DNA from: Armatimonadota bacterium
GTDB lineage: Bacteria; Armatimonadota; Hebobacteria; CAIYQO01
Assembly (NCBI GenBank): GCA_029553475.1
Contig: JAKPKV010000028.1
Span: 124,001-188,000 of the forward strand
Direction of reading: 5' to 3'
DNA: 64,000 bases
This document shows positions 18,237 through 26,970 of this stretch, in pieces. The translations under genes and the position numbers were made by a program. A model generated the notes under the pieces. That model worked only from the letters and a program-made list of their open reading frames with translations, had not been told where the DNA came from and searched no databases. Positions within the stretch are counted from its first letter, which is position 1; the number at the start of each line of letters is the position of its first letter.

Positions 18237-19576
18237 CCCGCCGGGGCGGCGGCCATCGTCTCCCCCTTGCCCAGGGCGACGAAGCGGAAGCCGGCGGCGC
18301 AGGCGGCGGCGGGATCGAAGACGTTGCGGCCGTCAATGAGGACGCGGGTGCGCAGGCGGGCGGCGGCGGCGGGAAGGTCCAGCGCGCGGAATTCCCGGTG
18401 CGCGGTGACGAGGATGAGGGCGTCGGCGCCGTCCAGGGCATCGAGGCCGGCGGAGACGGGCAGGTCCTCCAGCGCCGCGACGTGCGGATCGAGCAGGCGC
18501 ACATCGGCGCCGTCGGCCAGCAGCGCGCGGGCCAGCGGCAGCGCCGGGGTGTTGCGGGTGTCGTCCGTCTCCTCCAGGTAGGCGGCGCCGAGGATGACGA
18601 CCGTGGCGCCGTCGAGGGCGCGGCCCTCGGCGGCGAGCGCCCGGCGGGCGAGCGCGGCGAGGTGCAGCGGCATGCCGTCATTGACGGCACGCGCGGTGGG
18701 CAGCAGGCGCGGTGGGCACTCCTGCACCGCAGAGACGAGCAGCCAGGGGTCCTTCGGGATGCAGTGACCGCCTACGCCGGCGCCGGGGAGGTGCATCTGG
18801 CGGTGCGGGCTGCTGTTCACCAGCTCGCGCACGGCGAAGACGTCGGCGCCCAGCTCCTCGCAGATGAGGGCCAGCTCGTTGGCGAAGGCGATCTGCACGT
18901 CGCGATAGGCGTTTTCCGCCGTCTTCACGATCTCCGCGGTGGTGGCATCGGTGGGATGCAGCGCCCCGCTGGTCAACCGTTGATAAATGGGCAGCGCGCG
19001 GGCGGTGCAGGCGGGGGTGACGCCGCCGACCACGCGGTCGCAGGTGGACAGGTTTTTCAGCAGGCGCCCGGGCATCACGCGCTCGGGGCAATGCACCAGG
19101 AAGAATGCCTCCCCCGCCTCGCCGCCCAGCGCCGCGCGCAGGATGGGCAGCGCCAGCTCGCGGGTGGTGCCGGGGGCGATGGTGGATTCCAGCGCCACCA
19201 GCACGCCGGGCGCAAGATGCGGGGCGATCGCCTCCAGCGCGCCGCGCAGCGCCACGTAGCGCGGGCGGTGATCGTCCGCCTCCACCGGGGTTTCCACCGC
19301 GATGAAGACCGCCTGGGCGTCGCGCAGCCGCGCGGGGTCGGCGGTGGCCGTCAGCGCGCCCGCGGCGACGGCGCGCGCCAGCAGCGCGTCAAGCTCGGCA
19401 TCGCCGCCATCAAAGGGCACGCGGCCTTCGCCGACCCGCCGCACCTTGTCCGCGTTGATGTCGTAGCCCAGCGTCTGAAAGCCGGCGTCCGCCAGCGCGC
19501 AGGCCAGCGTCAGGCCGACGTAGCCGATGCCGACGACGGCGACGCGGCGCACAGGTTCATGCTCGTGAACGGTCAT
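18233..19576 (-). CDS. Nucleotide-sugar dehydrogenase (UDP-ManNAc dehydrogenase type)
   Basis: A 447-residue protein starts at ATG 19576 after GAGGGAGATCC. The N-terminal Rossmann motif is VAVVGIGYVGLTLACALADAG. EIVKTAENAYRDVQIAFANE supplies the catalytic lysine region and GVGGHCIPKDPWLL the catalytic cysteine. The C-terminal UDP-binding domain has VVILGAAYLEETDDTRNTPA. It oxidises a UDP- or GDP-sugar C6 alcohol to the uronic acid for polysaccharide synthesis; the sequence best fits the WecC/VI-antigen branch. No glycosyltransferase genes adjoin. The TAA stop (18235-18233) overlaps the ancestral toxin stop. Confidence 0.9.
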   Translation of the reverse strand: MTVHEHEPVRRVAVVGIGYVGLTLACALADAGFQTLGYDINADKVRRVGEGRVPFDGGDAELDALLARAVAAGALTATADPARLRDAQAVFIAVETPVEADDHRPRYVALRGALEAIAPHLAPGVLVALESTIAPGTTRELALPILRAALGGEAGEAFFLVHCPERVMPGRLLKNLSTCDRVVGGVTPACTARALPIYQRLTSGALHPTDATTAEIVKTAENAYRDVQIAFANELALICEELGADVFAVRELVNSSPHRQMHLPGAGVGGHCIPKDPWLLVSAVQECPPRLLPTARAVNDGMPLHLAALARRALAAEGRALDGATVVILGAAYLEETDDTRNTPALPLARALLADGADVRLLDPHVAALEDLPVSAGLDALDGADALILVTAHREFRALDLPAAAARLRTRVLIDGRNVFDPAAACAAGFRFVALGKGETMAAAPAG

Positions 19577-19704
19577 GGATCTCCCTCGTGATGGAGACGG
19601 ATCGCCGCGCGATCCGGAATTACCGGTATTATACGCGAAATCGCCGGCGGCGGGCAGTTTCGGCGGGGCGGGGATGTCTGACTTTTCTCACCGGCCGCGC
19701 GTCG

Positions 19705-20517
19705 TCAGTCGTCGAGTTTCCACGTCTTGCGCAGACGCTCGATATTGCGGCGGCGTTTCCACTCGCGGACGGGGGCGAAGAGGCGGTCGAGGAGGGTGAC
19801 GCGGCGGCGGATAGGGATGGGGGGGGACGATGGGCGAAGGACGGGGGTCGCGCGCGCTTCGCGCGGCTGGCGAGGCACCCACCCCCAGCGGCGCTCCCAG
19901 CGGGCATACGCGTACCCCACCGCCGCCCCGCCCAGCGCGAAAAAGCCCATGAGGAGGATCATCAACCCGCTGACGTACCCCAGCGGCATGAGCACATACA
20001 GCAGGGCGATGTCCAGCCAGCCGATCCATTTGGCCTTCATCGGCAGGATGAACCAGAGCATGATGGTGGCTTCCGGGTTCAGCCACGCCCAGGCGACGAT
20101 GACGGAGGACAGCATGAACCACGGCCCACCAACGCCGCCCGGCCCCCCGGTGAAGAGGAAGATGCCGATTTCCCACACCAGCGCCGCGGCGACATTCGCC
20201 AGCAGCAGGAAGATGAGGAACCGCCGCGGCCCCCAACTCCGCTCCAGGCTGCCGCCAAACCAGTAAAAGACCAGCCCGGTGATCAACAGCCCGAAGATAT
20301 TGGCATACCCGACGATGAGCGGATACGTCACCAGCCCGGTGATGGCATTCGGGAAAATCACCGGGTGAAACGCGAGCAGCATGTCAATGCCGCCGCCGGT
20401 GAAGATCTCCAGCAGGAAGACCGCCACCCAGGCCAGCAGAATCACCTTCGTCACCGGCAGCTCGCTGAAGAACGAAGGCCCGCTTCTCTCTGAAAAATAA
20501 TCGCCGCGTCGTCGCAT
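19705..20517 (-). CDS. Rhomboid-like membrane protein, apparently lacking the catalytic pair
   Basis: A 270-residue protein with six or so membrane helices and a basic cytoplasmic tail. The overall layout resembles rhomboid proteases: an initial helix, FGLLITGLVFYWFGGSLERSWGPRRFLI (the L1/ER-W region) and a C-terminal LGGAAVGYAYARWERRWGW. However, the serine motif GxSG is replaced by GPWFMLSSVIVAW and the helix-6 histidine that precedes LGG...GY is alanine (FFALGGAAVGY). It is therefore likely a pseudoprotease or a structural relative that binds or routes membrane proteins. It stands alone between the dehydrogenase and the anti-sigma gene. Confidence 0.7.
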   Translation of the reverse strand: MRRRGDYFSERSGPSFFSELPVTKVILLAWVAVFLLEIFTGGGIDMLLAFHPVIFPNAITGLVTYPLIVGYANIFGLLITGLVFYWFGGSLERSWGPRRFLIFLLLANVAAALVWEIGIFLFTGGPGGVGGPWFMLSSVIVAWAWLNPEATIMLWFILPMKAKWIGWLDIALLYVLMPLGYVSGLMILLMGFFALGGAAVGYAYARWERRWGWVPRQPREARATPVLRPSSPPIPIRRRVTLLDRLFAPVREWKRRRNIERLRKTWKLDD

Positions 20518-20633
20518 CGTGGTATGAGTTCTACCCGCGAAGGAAGCATTCCTGTCGGCGAACGGACGACAATGCGCGGAAAGCGGGCGGGAGTTCGCCG
20601 AGCCGGATGCAGGCCGGGATAGTGATGGTCACG

Positions 20634-20724
20634 GTCTGGAACAGGGCGGGAGCCCGGCCGCTGTTAAGTGTAGCGGGTCGTCACGTTGTACCGTTAATGG
20701 CCGGGCTCTCGCCCTGTTCCAGAC
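20634..20724. repeat. Inverted-repeat element with GTAGCGGGTCGTCACGTTG in the loop
   Basis: Arms of 26 bp (20634-20659 and 20699-20724, one mismatch, beginning GTCTGGAACAGGGCG) enclose a 39-bp loop. The loop contains GTGTAGCGGGTCGTCACGTT, the same terminal motif as the elements at 9729 and 57218. Pairing continues imperfectly outward through GGTCAC/GTGAC. It fills the gap between the rhomboid-like and anti-sigma genes. Confidence 0.7.
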
Positions 20725-20725
20725 G

Positions 20726-20767
20726 GTGACTATGTCTACAGCCGAGTGCCTATTCGCGACTCGACGG
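20726..20767. repeat. Dispersed 42-bp repeat, copy 2
   Basis: GTGACTATGTCTACAGCCGA and the following bases match 11755-11796 at most positions. It abuts the inverted-repeat element at 20634-20724 and overlaps the last codons of the anti-sigma gene on the other strand. Confidence 0.55.
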
Positions 20768-22324
20768 CCGGGGGCGCGTGCCGTAGCGCCTCCACAGCCG
20801 GCAGCCGAGCCAGAGGAGCGGGCCCCAGACGGGGAGGAAGACGGCGATGGGGATGAGCACGGCGAGGAGCCAGAGGCCGAAGGCGCGCAAGCCGCGCACG
20901 GCTCCGTGCAGCGAGGCGGCGAGCGGGGAGACTGTCTTCGCCTCCGCTTTCTTCACCGGCGGGGCGGTGATGCGCACGGTGATCTCCGCCAGCCGCACGC
21001 GGCTCTGCAGTTTATACTCCTCGATGCGCGCCCCGGTCGCCTCGCGGCTGGCGCCGCTGATCGTCTCTTCCGCGCGCAGGGCGTCGCCCGGCTTCGCGCG
21101 GTCCTGGATGGCGCCCACGCGCCCCTGGATGCCGCGCAGATCGCCCAGCGTCTCGATGTTGCGCAGATGCGCGGCGGTCAGGTCTTCGCCGTTCACCGCG
21201 CGGCTCACCAGCGTCCCCAGCGCCCCCAGCTCCACCAGCATCTTCCCCAGGTTCTCGCTCGGCACGCGCCCGCTCACCGCCGCCGTCGCGGGTGTTTCTT
21301 CCTCACCTCGCGCGTAGTTCGAGGTCAGCACGAAGCCGTCGTGCCGGCGGAAGAGCAGCTCCGCCCGCTCCAGCGCCGCCTGCACGTTTTCGCTCTCCAG
21401 CGCCACCTCCGCGCGATAGGCGATCTGCAGCTTGTCCGCCAGGCCGTAATTTTTCGTCGGCGGGGCGATGGTGGGCGGAGCGGGGGGCCGCGCTGCCTGA
21501 CCGGGCGGGGGGGGAGGCGAGGATAGCGCCGTGCTCGCCGGCCTCTTCGCCACCGCTTCCTGTTCGGCCAGCGCCAGCTCAGCATACGCGTTGATGTTGT
21601 TCAGTCGCGGGAAGAAGCGCACATGCCCATCGGCGAAGCCGATAATCATCCCGTTATGGCGCGGCGCGGAATCCCAGACGACGGGGGTTTCCGTCGGCGC
21701 ATGGACCGCCGCCGCCGGTTGGCCGGCCAATGCCGTGTTATAGCTGTAGCTGTTCTGGTTGATGCCCCCTCCGGAACCGGGAGTGGTGTCCACCGGGTCA
21801 GAAAAGATTTTCTCTGACCCGGCGTAATCCATAATCGCCGCGGCCCAGGTATCCGCGGGGGGGTACGCGCCTTCATCCTGTACGTACATCTGGATTGCCG
21901 TGGCAATCTGGCGAAGCTGGCTGGTGCAGGTGGTTTGCCGCGCCTTCTCGCGTGACCTGGCAAAGGTCGGGAAGAGGATCGCCGAAAGGACGGCAACGAT
22001 ACTGACCACGACCAGCCATTCCCAAATAGACGTGCGGCGTTTCGGTCTCTCCGGCGCCAGTGGGATCGCTGCATACCGATCCGCGGGTTCGATCTCCTCT
22101 TCGGCCACCCGCGCCAGCACGCCGGCGGCGAAGCCGTCGCTCGCCCCGCGTTCCCGCAACGCGGCGGCGGCATCCTGGGCGTCGCAGCGCAGCAGCTCGG
22201 CCAGCGCGCGGCAGCCGTCGCAGCTTTGCAGATGCTCCTCCACCCGGGCGCGTTCGCGCCTGGTGGTTTCCTCATCCAGATAGGCGGAGAGCAGCACCGC
22301 CCATGCGTCACAGGCTTTCAGCAT
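20750..22324 (-). CDS. Chimeric anti-sigma factor: zinc finger + pseudopilin-like module + DUF4349
   Basis: A 524-residue protein of three parts. Residues 1-40 form a ZAS anti-sigma zinc finger, C5-x25-H31-x3-C35-x2-C38. Residues 98-240 copy a DUF1559-type pseudopilin: SIWEWLVVVSIVAVLSAILF, FARSREKARQ, and RHNGMIIGFADGHVRFF (an H-x8-DG variant). The Gly-Phe cleavage site is lost, so the helix should stay as a membrane anchor. After a proline-rich linker (about 262-290), residues 295-510 match a DUF4349-like domain with coiled-coil character and a C-terminal membrane helix pair. Its start overlaps the sigma gene stop (ATGCTGA), so it is almost certainly that factor's membrane-bound regulator. 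Confidence 0.85.
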   Translation of the reverse strand: MLKACDAWAVLLSAYLDEETTRRERARVEEHLQSCDGCRALAELLRCDAQDAAAALRERGASDGFAAGVLARVAEEEIEPADRYAAIPLAPERPKRRTSIWEWLVVVSIVAVLSAILFPTFARSREKARQTTCTSQLRQIATAIQMYVQDEGAYPPADTWAAAIMDYAGSEKIFSDPVDTTPGSGGGINQNSYSYNTALAGQPAAAVHAPTETPVVWDSAPRHNGMIIGFADGHVRFFPRLNNINAYAELALAEQEAVAKRPASTALSSPPPPPGQAARPPAPPTIAPPTKNYGLADKLQIAYRAEVALESENVQAALERAELLFRRHDGFVLTSNYARGEEETPATAAVSGRVPSENLGKMLVELGALGTLVSRAVNGEDLTAAHLRNIETLGDLRGIQGRVGAIQDRAKPGDALRAEETISGASREATGARIEEYKLQSRVRLAEITVRITAPPVKKAEAKTVSPLAASLHGAVRGLRAFGLWLLAVLIPIAVFLPVWGPLLWLGCRLWRRYGTRPRPSSRE

Positions 22325-22848
22325 CGCACGCCTCCTTCCCGGCCGCGGGCGGCGAACAGCGCGCGCAGGCGTTCACGGGCGCGGCAGCAGCGCACGCGCA
22401 CGGTATTCACGCTGGTACCCAGCGCCTCGGCGATTTCTTCGTAGCTGAGTTCCTGCACGTAGCGGGCGGCGAGGATTTCGCGGGAGGCCAGGGGCAGACT
22501 GTCGAGGAGGTCGGCCAGGTCGCCGCCGATCTCGGCGGGCGACAGCGCGGGCAGCTCGGCGCACTCGTCCAGCGAGACGGGCTCCGGCTTCCGGCGCTTG
22601 AGGGCGGTGAGGCACTTGTGCCGCAGGATACCGAACACCCAGCCCCGGAATTTCGTGCGGTCTTTCAGCGATCGCAGATGGCGATACGCATCCACCAGCG
22701 CCTCCTGCGCCAGGTCTTCCGCGTCCTCCGCATGCCGGGTCAGGTGCCGCGCGGCGGCGACCAGGGCATGCTGGTAGCGCTGCACCAGCCTCCCGAACGC
22801 CTCCACGTCACCCCGCAACGTGGCCTCAATCAGCGCGGCATCGTCCAT
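22318..22848 (-). CDS. ECF-type RNA polymerase sigma factor
   Basis: A 176-residue sigma-70 family factor starts at ATG 22848 behind GGAGGTGACAGT. Region 2 spans about residues 10-75 (YQHALVAAARHLTRHAEDAEDLAQEALVDAYRHL, KFRGWVFGILRHKC). Region 4 spans about 115-165 (LASREILAARYVQELSYEEIAEALGTSVNTVRVRCCRARERL). There is no region 1.1 or 3. It is translationally coupled to the zinc-finger anti-sigma gene downstream. A promoter at 22958-22929 drives the pair. The regulon is unknown; the partner's pseudopilin module suggests an envelope or secretion signal. Confidence 0.93.
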   Translation of the reverse strand: MDDAALIEATLRGDVEAFGRLVQRYQHALVAAARHLTRHAEDAEDLAQEALVDAYRHLRSLKDRTKFRGWVFGILRHKCLTALKRRKPEPVSLDECAELPALSPAEIGGDLADLLDSLPLASREILAARYVQELSYEEIAEALGTSVNTVRVRCCRARERLRALFAARGREGGVRC

Positions 22849-22928
22849 ACTGTCACCTCCGCGGATCGGGCTTCTCTACCTCTACAGTCATCGGCGGACG
22901 GGGAAACATTACACGCGAGATGAAAAAT

Positions 22929-22958
22929 ATGGTAGATCGCGCGCCGTCTGGCAGTCAA
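22929..22958 (-). promoter_or_regulatory. Promoter of the sigma/anti-sigma operon
   Basis: Minus-strand TTGACT (22958-22953), an 18-nt spacer and TACCAT (22934-22929), about 80 nt upstream of the sigma start. It looks like a housekeeping promoter. Confidence 0.5.
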
Positions 22959-23026
22959 AGACGGTGCACTGCCTGCTCAGTTCTCCTCTCTTGCCTGCCC
23001 CCCTGCACAAGCGCCCCGGCGGCGCG

Positions 23027-23032
23027 TATAAT
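23027..23032 (+). promoter_or_regulatory. -10 element of rsmI
   Basis: A consensus TATAAT 50 bp upstream of the rsmI start. No good -35 hexamer is seen at the right distance. Confidence 0.45.
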
Positions 23033-23081
23033 GAACCCATCCAATCACTCTCCATGATCTCCGTATCTCTGGGGTGACAGT

Positions 23082-23915
23082 ATGCCCGGTACGCTCTACA
23101 TCGTCGGCACGCCGATCGGCAACCTGGAGGATATGACCTTCCGGGCGGTGCGGGTGCTGCAGGAGGCAGCGGTGGTGGCCGCCGAGGATACGCGCGTCAC
23201 GCGAAAACTGCTGGCGCATTTTGACATCCGCACGCCGACGATGAGCTACCACGCGCACAGCGGGCCGGGGCGCATCGCCGAGGTGACGGCGCTGCTGCGG
23301 GCGGGGAAGGACGTGGCGCTGGTGAGCGACGCCGGCATGCCGGGCATCAGCGACCCCGGGCAGGCGCTGGTGGCGGCGTGCGTGGCGGAGAACATTCCCG
23401 TCGTGCCGGTGCCGGGGCCGTCCGCCATCATCGCCGCGCTGGCCGTCTCCGGCTTCAACACCGACCGCTTCCGCTTCCTCGGCTTCCTGCCGCGGGCGAC
23501 GAAGGCGCGCCGGGCGCTGCTGCGCGAGAGCCTCTCTGGAGCAGACACCTGCGCCGCTTATGAAGCCCCCCACCGCGTCGCCGAGGCGCTGGCCGACCTG
23601 GCCGACCTCGCCTCCGACCACCCGGTGCTGCTGGCGCGGGAGCTGACGAAAAAATTTGAGGAGCTGCGGCGCGGCACCGCCCGCGAGCTGGCGGAGGCGC
23701 TGGCGGAGGCCGAGGTGCGCGGTGAGATCGTCCTCGTCTGGCCCGGCGGCGGCCTGCGCGCCACCGCGGCGGAAGACCCGTCGGCGCGCGCCGTCGCGCT
23801 GGCGCGGCGCTATCGGGAGGACGGGCTGTCCACGAAGGACGCCGCCGCGCGCGCGGCGGCGGAGACGGGCGCGGGCAAGCGAGACGTGTATCAGGCGTTG
23901 CTGAATGGCGCGTGA
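23082..23915 (+). CDS. rsmI: 16S rRNA (cytidine(1402)-2'-O)-methyltransferase RsmI
   Basis: A 277-residue tetrapyrrole-methylase-fold enzyme. The start MPGTLYIVGTPIGNLEDMTFRA is diagnostic, followed by AAEDTRVTRKLLAHF, ALVSDAGMPGISDPG and VPGPSAIIAALAVSG, which line the AdoMet pocket. The C-terminal helical tail (GLSTKDAAARAAAETG...KRDVYQALL) is also typical. It 2'-O-methylates C1402 in the ribosomal decoding centre. It lies opposite the sigma operon in a divergent arrangement and converges on the CAP-protein gene with a 7-bp gap. Confidence 0.95.
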   Translation: MPGTLYIVGTPIGNLEDMTFRAVRVLQEAAVVAAEDTRVTRKLLAHFDIRTPTMSYHAHSGPGRIAEVTALLRAGKDVALVSDAGMPGISDPGQALVAACVAENIPVVPVPGPSAIIAALAVSGFNTDRFRFLGFLPRATKARRALLRESLSGADTCAAYEAPHRVAEALADLADLASDHPVLLARELTKKFEELRRGTARELAEALAEAEVRGEIVLVWPGGGLRATAAEDPSARAVALARRYREDGLSTKDAAARAAAETGAGKRDVYQALLNGA

Positions 23916-23922
23916 GGCGGCG

Positions 23923-25038
23923 CTATTCCGGGCGGCCCAGGAAGGCGTCGTTCAGCGGGGCGGCCGTGTCAATGTAGAGCAGGTCTTCGCGCAGGCCGGC
24001 GTAGCCGAAGCCGATGACGTAGTGGGTATCGCGTTTCGGCAGGATGCAGTCGAAGGCGGCGAGGCCGTCCTTGTTCGCGGTGAGGGTGGCCTGGATGGCG
24101 TCGTCGCGGATGAAGTAGGCTTGCGCGCCGGGGGCGATCTTGATGACGCCGGTCAGCCGCAGGCCGGTGAAGGGGCGGGTCTCCACCCGCGTATCGGTGA
24201 CGACGCCGGCGCGGTGGCTCTTCACCCCGCTCAGCATCTCGCGCTCCGGCTTGTCCGTGCGCAGCGTCGCCTCCCACACCACCGTTTTGCCCAGGCCGAG
24301 CATGATCGCGTAGTCGCCGCTCTTTTTCGGGTAGGTGATGGCCGCGGTGAAGGCGCCCCGGCGCGGGGTGAGCGTTTCCTGATGCGCGCCGTTCACCCAG
24401 ATATTCACCGTGCCGGAGCGGAGCGCGCCTTCCACCGTCAGCGTCACCATCTCGCCGGCGACGCGGCTCAGCGCCGCCTCCTCCAGGCGCACCAGCGGCA
24501 CGGCGAAAAGCTGGGTGCCGTAGTAGGTGTCGCGCACCTTCACCACCCCCACCCCGAGCAGCGTCCACTTCGCGGTGAGCAGGTTCGCTTTGTGCGGGGG
24601 GCTGTTCATCCAGAGCTCGAGGAAACGCTCGGCGATGGCTTTGGGCGTTTTCAGGCCCGGATGCTGCACGGAGACGATGTTTTCGCCCACCTGCTGCCCC
24701 CAGAAGCCGGCGTTGTAGGTGCGCTGCCAGGGCACGCGCCAGCGGGCGTCCGGCGATTCGTGGCCGAAATACTTAGCATCGCCCATCTCCTGCGAATGCT
24801 GGCGGGCGGCAATCCGCAGCTCCGTGGAGGCGCTCAGCGTGGACAGGCGCTGTTTTTTCCGCACCTCGTTCGTCAGCGCCAGCACCTGCTCTTCGATCTC
24901 GCTGATGCCGGGGAACTGCTTCAGCGTCCACTTCGGCGCCAGCGCCACCGACGCCGGCTCCTGGGCGCACGCCAGCGCCGCCGCGAGCAGACAGAGCACC
25001 ATCAGTAACCGCATGCCTATCGCCATGACGACGTTCAT
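23923..25038 (-). CDS. Secreted CAP/SCP (PR-1-like) domain protein
   Basis: A 371-residue exported protein. An N-terminal signal peptide (MRLLMVLCLLAAALACAQE) is followed by a CAP domain at about residues 45-180. Its hallmarks are LTNEVRKKQRLSTLSASTEL, ARQHSQEMGDAKYFGHESPD, GENIVS and WMNSPPHKANLL. The C-terminal half is beta-rich (VNIWVNGAHQETL...) and may be an adhesion or sensor module. The start is uncertain: a TATAAT overlaps the first ATG (25038), so ATG 25026 or 25014 may be used. Its function outside the cell is unknown. Confidence 0.82.
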   Translation of the reverse strand: MNVVMAIGMRLLMVLCLLAAALACAQEPASVALAPKWTLKQFPGISEIEEQVLALTNEVRKKQRLSTLSASTELRIAARQHSQEMGDAKYFGHESPDARWRVPWQRTYNAGFWGQQVGENIVSVQHPGLKTPKAIAERFLELWMNSPPHKANLLTAKWTLLGVGVVKVRDTYYGTQLFAVPLVRLEEAALSRVAGEMVTLTVEGALRSGTVNIWVNGAHQETLTPRRGAFTAAITYPKKSGDYAIMLGLGKTVVWEATLRTDKPEREMLSGVKSHRAGVVTDTRVETRPFTGLRLTGVIKIAPGAQAYFIRDDAIQATLTANKDGLAAFDCILPKRDTHYVIGFGYAGLREDLLYIDTAAPLNDAFLGRPE

Positions 25039-25065
25039 TATACTATAGAATACGCGAAACGGGAC

Positions 25066-26937
25066 TTACCGTCGCACCCACACCGTCATCGCCCCCGGTT
25101 CGCGGTTGTCCCAGGCGTAGTACGGGATGGCGCGGAGCGGTGTCGGGCGGCAGACGGGGTCCTGAACGGGGCGATAGAGCGTGCCCGCCCACGCGGTCTC
25201 GTCCAGCGCCGCCGCCCGGCCTTCCAGCACGGTGACGCCGCCGAGCAGCGCCTGATCGAAGCGCGGGGTGAGCGCCGCGTCCTCGGGGAGGACGATGTGG
25301 CGGACGTCTACCTCATGATCCACGGCTTCCAGGCAGTAGACCAGCGGCCCGCGCTGCAGCGCCACCCGACCCACGTCCGCCTGCACCGTCGGGTGTGCCT
25401 CAAGGCGCTCCACCGGCATCGCCAGCTCCAGCGTCACCGTATCGCCGGCGGCCCAGTCGCGCGCGAGGCAGAGATAGCCGCGCTCCACCGGCGCCTCCAG
25501 CGGCGCGCCGTTCACCGCCAGCCGATATTCGCGGCACCAGCCGGGCACGCGCAAGCGCAGGGTGAACCGCGCCGCCCGCGGGTCCACGGTGATGCGCACC
25601 GCGCCGTCCCAGGGGTAGCGCGTCTCCACCCGCAACGCCGCCAGCCCCGTCTCCACCCGACTTTGCACGTAGAGGTGCACCGCCAGTGCGTCTTCGCGTT
25701 CGCCGTAGATATAGCCGCCCAGCGAGGCCAGCAGCCGCGCGACGTTCGGCGGGCAGCAGGCGCAGCCGAACCAGTCCTGCCGGTGGCGGGCGCCGGTGCT
25801 CGCCAGCGGGTTCTCGTAGAAGAATGTCGTGCCGTCGAGGGAGACGCCGCTCAATGCCCCGTTATACAGCGCGCGCTCCATCACGTCGGCGTAGCGGCCG
25901 TCGCAGTCGAGCTGCAGCATCCGGTGCGCCCAGAAGACCAGCCCGATGGCCGCGCAGGTTTCCGCGTAGGCGGTCTCGTTGGGGAGATCGTAGTGGCCGG
26001 TGAATCCCTCGTTGTGCCGCGACGGCCCGATGCCGCCGGTGAGATACAGCTTCTTCAGCGTCAGGTCCGCCCACAGTGCCTCGCAGGCGGCGAGCAACGC
26101 GGCGTCGCCGGTCTCTCCGGCCAGGTCGGCCATCGCGGCGTAGAGATACATGGCGCGCACGGCGTGTCCCACCACCTCGCGCTGCTCGCGCACGGGCAGG
26201 TGCGCCTGGCAGTATTCGTAGCGGCCCATATAGGACGTCGCCGGATTTTCGCCGCGCGCTTGCGCCTCCGCGTCGAAGTAATACGGCTGCCGCCCGCGCT
26301 CATCCACGAAATATTGCGCCAGCGCCAGGTAGCGCGCCTCGCCGGTGGCGCGCGCCAGCTTCACCAGCGCCAGCTCGATCTCCTCGTGCCCGCAGTAGCC
26401 GCGCATCTGCCCCGGCCCGGTACCGAAAACCCGCTCGATATAATCTGCATACCGCCGCATCACGTCGAGCAGCGCCCGCTTGCCCGTCGCCTGAAAATGC
26501 GCGGCCGCCGCCTCGATGAGGTGCCCGGCGCAGTATAACTCGTGCAGGTCGCGCAGGTTCGTCCAGCGTTTATCCGGCTCCACCACGGTGAAGTGCGGAT
26601 TGAGGTAGCCGTCCGGCTGCTGCGCGGAGGCGATCCGCGCGATGGTCGCGTCGAGCAACGCGTCCAGCGCCGGGTCCGGGTGCGTCGCCAGGCTATACGC
26701 CGCCGCCTCGATCCACTTCGCCACGTCGGAATCCCAGAAGACGTGCGGCGCCGGCTCCATCCCCGGCCGCCAGTCCAGCGCATACGCCCCGATGCGGCCG
26801 GTCTCCAGGCACATCCGGTATTGATGCGGGATCGTCCGCTCGCGGTTGACCGCCATGCGCGGCGCCCAGAAGGCATCATCCACCCGCACCTTGGTAAATG
26901 GCACCGCGGTGAAGCGGTTGTTCAATGCAGATGTCAT
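25066..26937 (-). CDS. GH127 beta-L-arabinofuranosidase-type glycoside hydrolase
   Basis: A 623-residue protein of the GH127 (former DUF1680) family. The (alpha/alpha)6 barrel begins FTKVRVDDAFWAPRM and includes QQPDGYLN, DLHELYCAGHLIEAA and YLTGGIGPSRHNEGF. Glu326 and Cys328 (AYAETCA) and Cys394-Cys395 (GCACCPPN) correspond to the zinc-binding Glu-Cys-Cys-Cys set of HypBA1; Cys394 is the likely nucleophile. Two beta-sandwich domains follow. No signal peptide is seen, so it should act on imported arabino-oligosaccharides. It complements the GH51 arabinofuranosidase at 49565, though the genes are not linked. Confidence 0.92.
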   Translation of the reverse strand: MTSALNNRFTAVPFTKVRVDDAFWAPRMAVNRERTIPHQYRMCLETGRIGAYALDWRPGMEPAPHVFWDSDVAKWIEAAAYSLATHPDPALDALLDATIARIASAQQPDGYLNPHFTVVEPDKRWTNLRDLHELYCAGHLIEAAAAHFQATGKRALLDVMRRYADYIERVFGTGPGQMRGYCGHEEIELALVKLARATGEARYLALAQYFVDERGRQPYYFDAEAQARGENPATSYMGRYEYCQAHLPVREQREVVGHAVRAMYLYAAMADLAGETGDAALLAACEALWADLTLKKLYLTGGIGPSRHNEGFTGHYDLPNETAYAETCAAIGLVFWAHRMLQLDCDGRYADVMERALYNGALSGVSLDGTTFFYENPLASTGARHRQDWFGCACCPPNVARLLASLGGYIYGEREDALAVHLYVQSRVETGLAALRVETRYPWDGAVRITVDPRAARFTLRLRVPGWCREYRLAVNGAPLEAPVERGYLCLARDWAAGDTVTLELAMPVERLEAHPTVQADVGRVALQRGPLVYCLEAVDHEVDVRHIVLPEDAALTPRFDQALLGGVTVLEGRAAALDETAWAGTLYRPVQDPVCRPTPLRAIPYYAWDNREPGAMTVWVRR

Positions 26938-26970
26938 ACATCCCCTCAGCTTTTAAAAACGCACCCGTTC

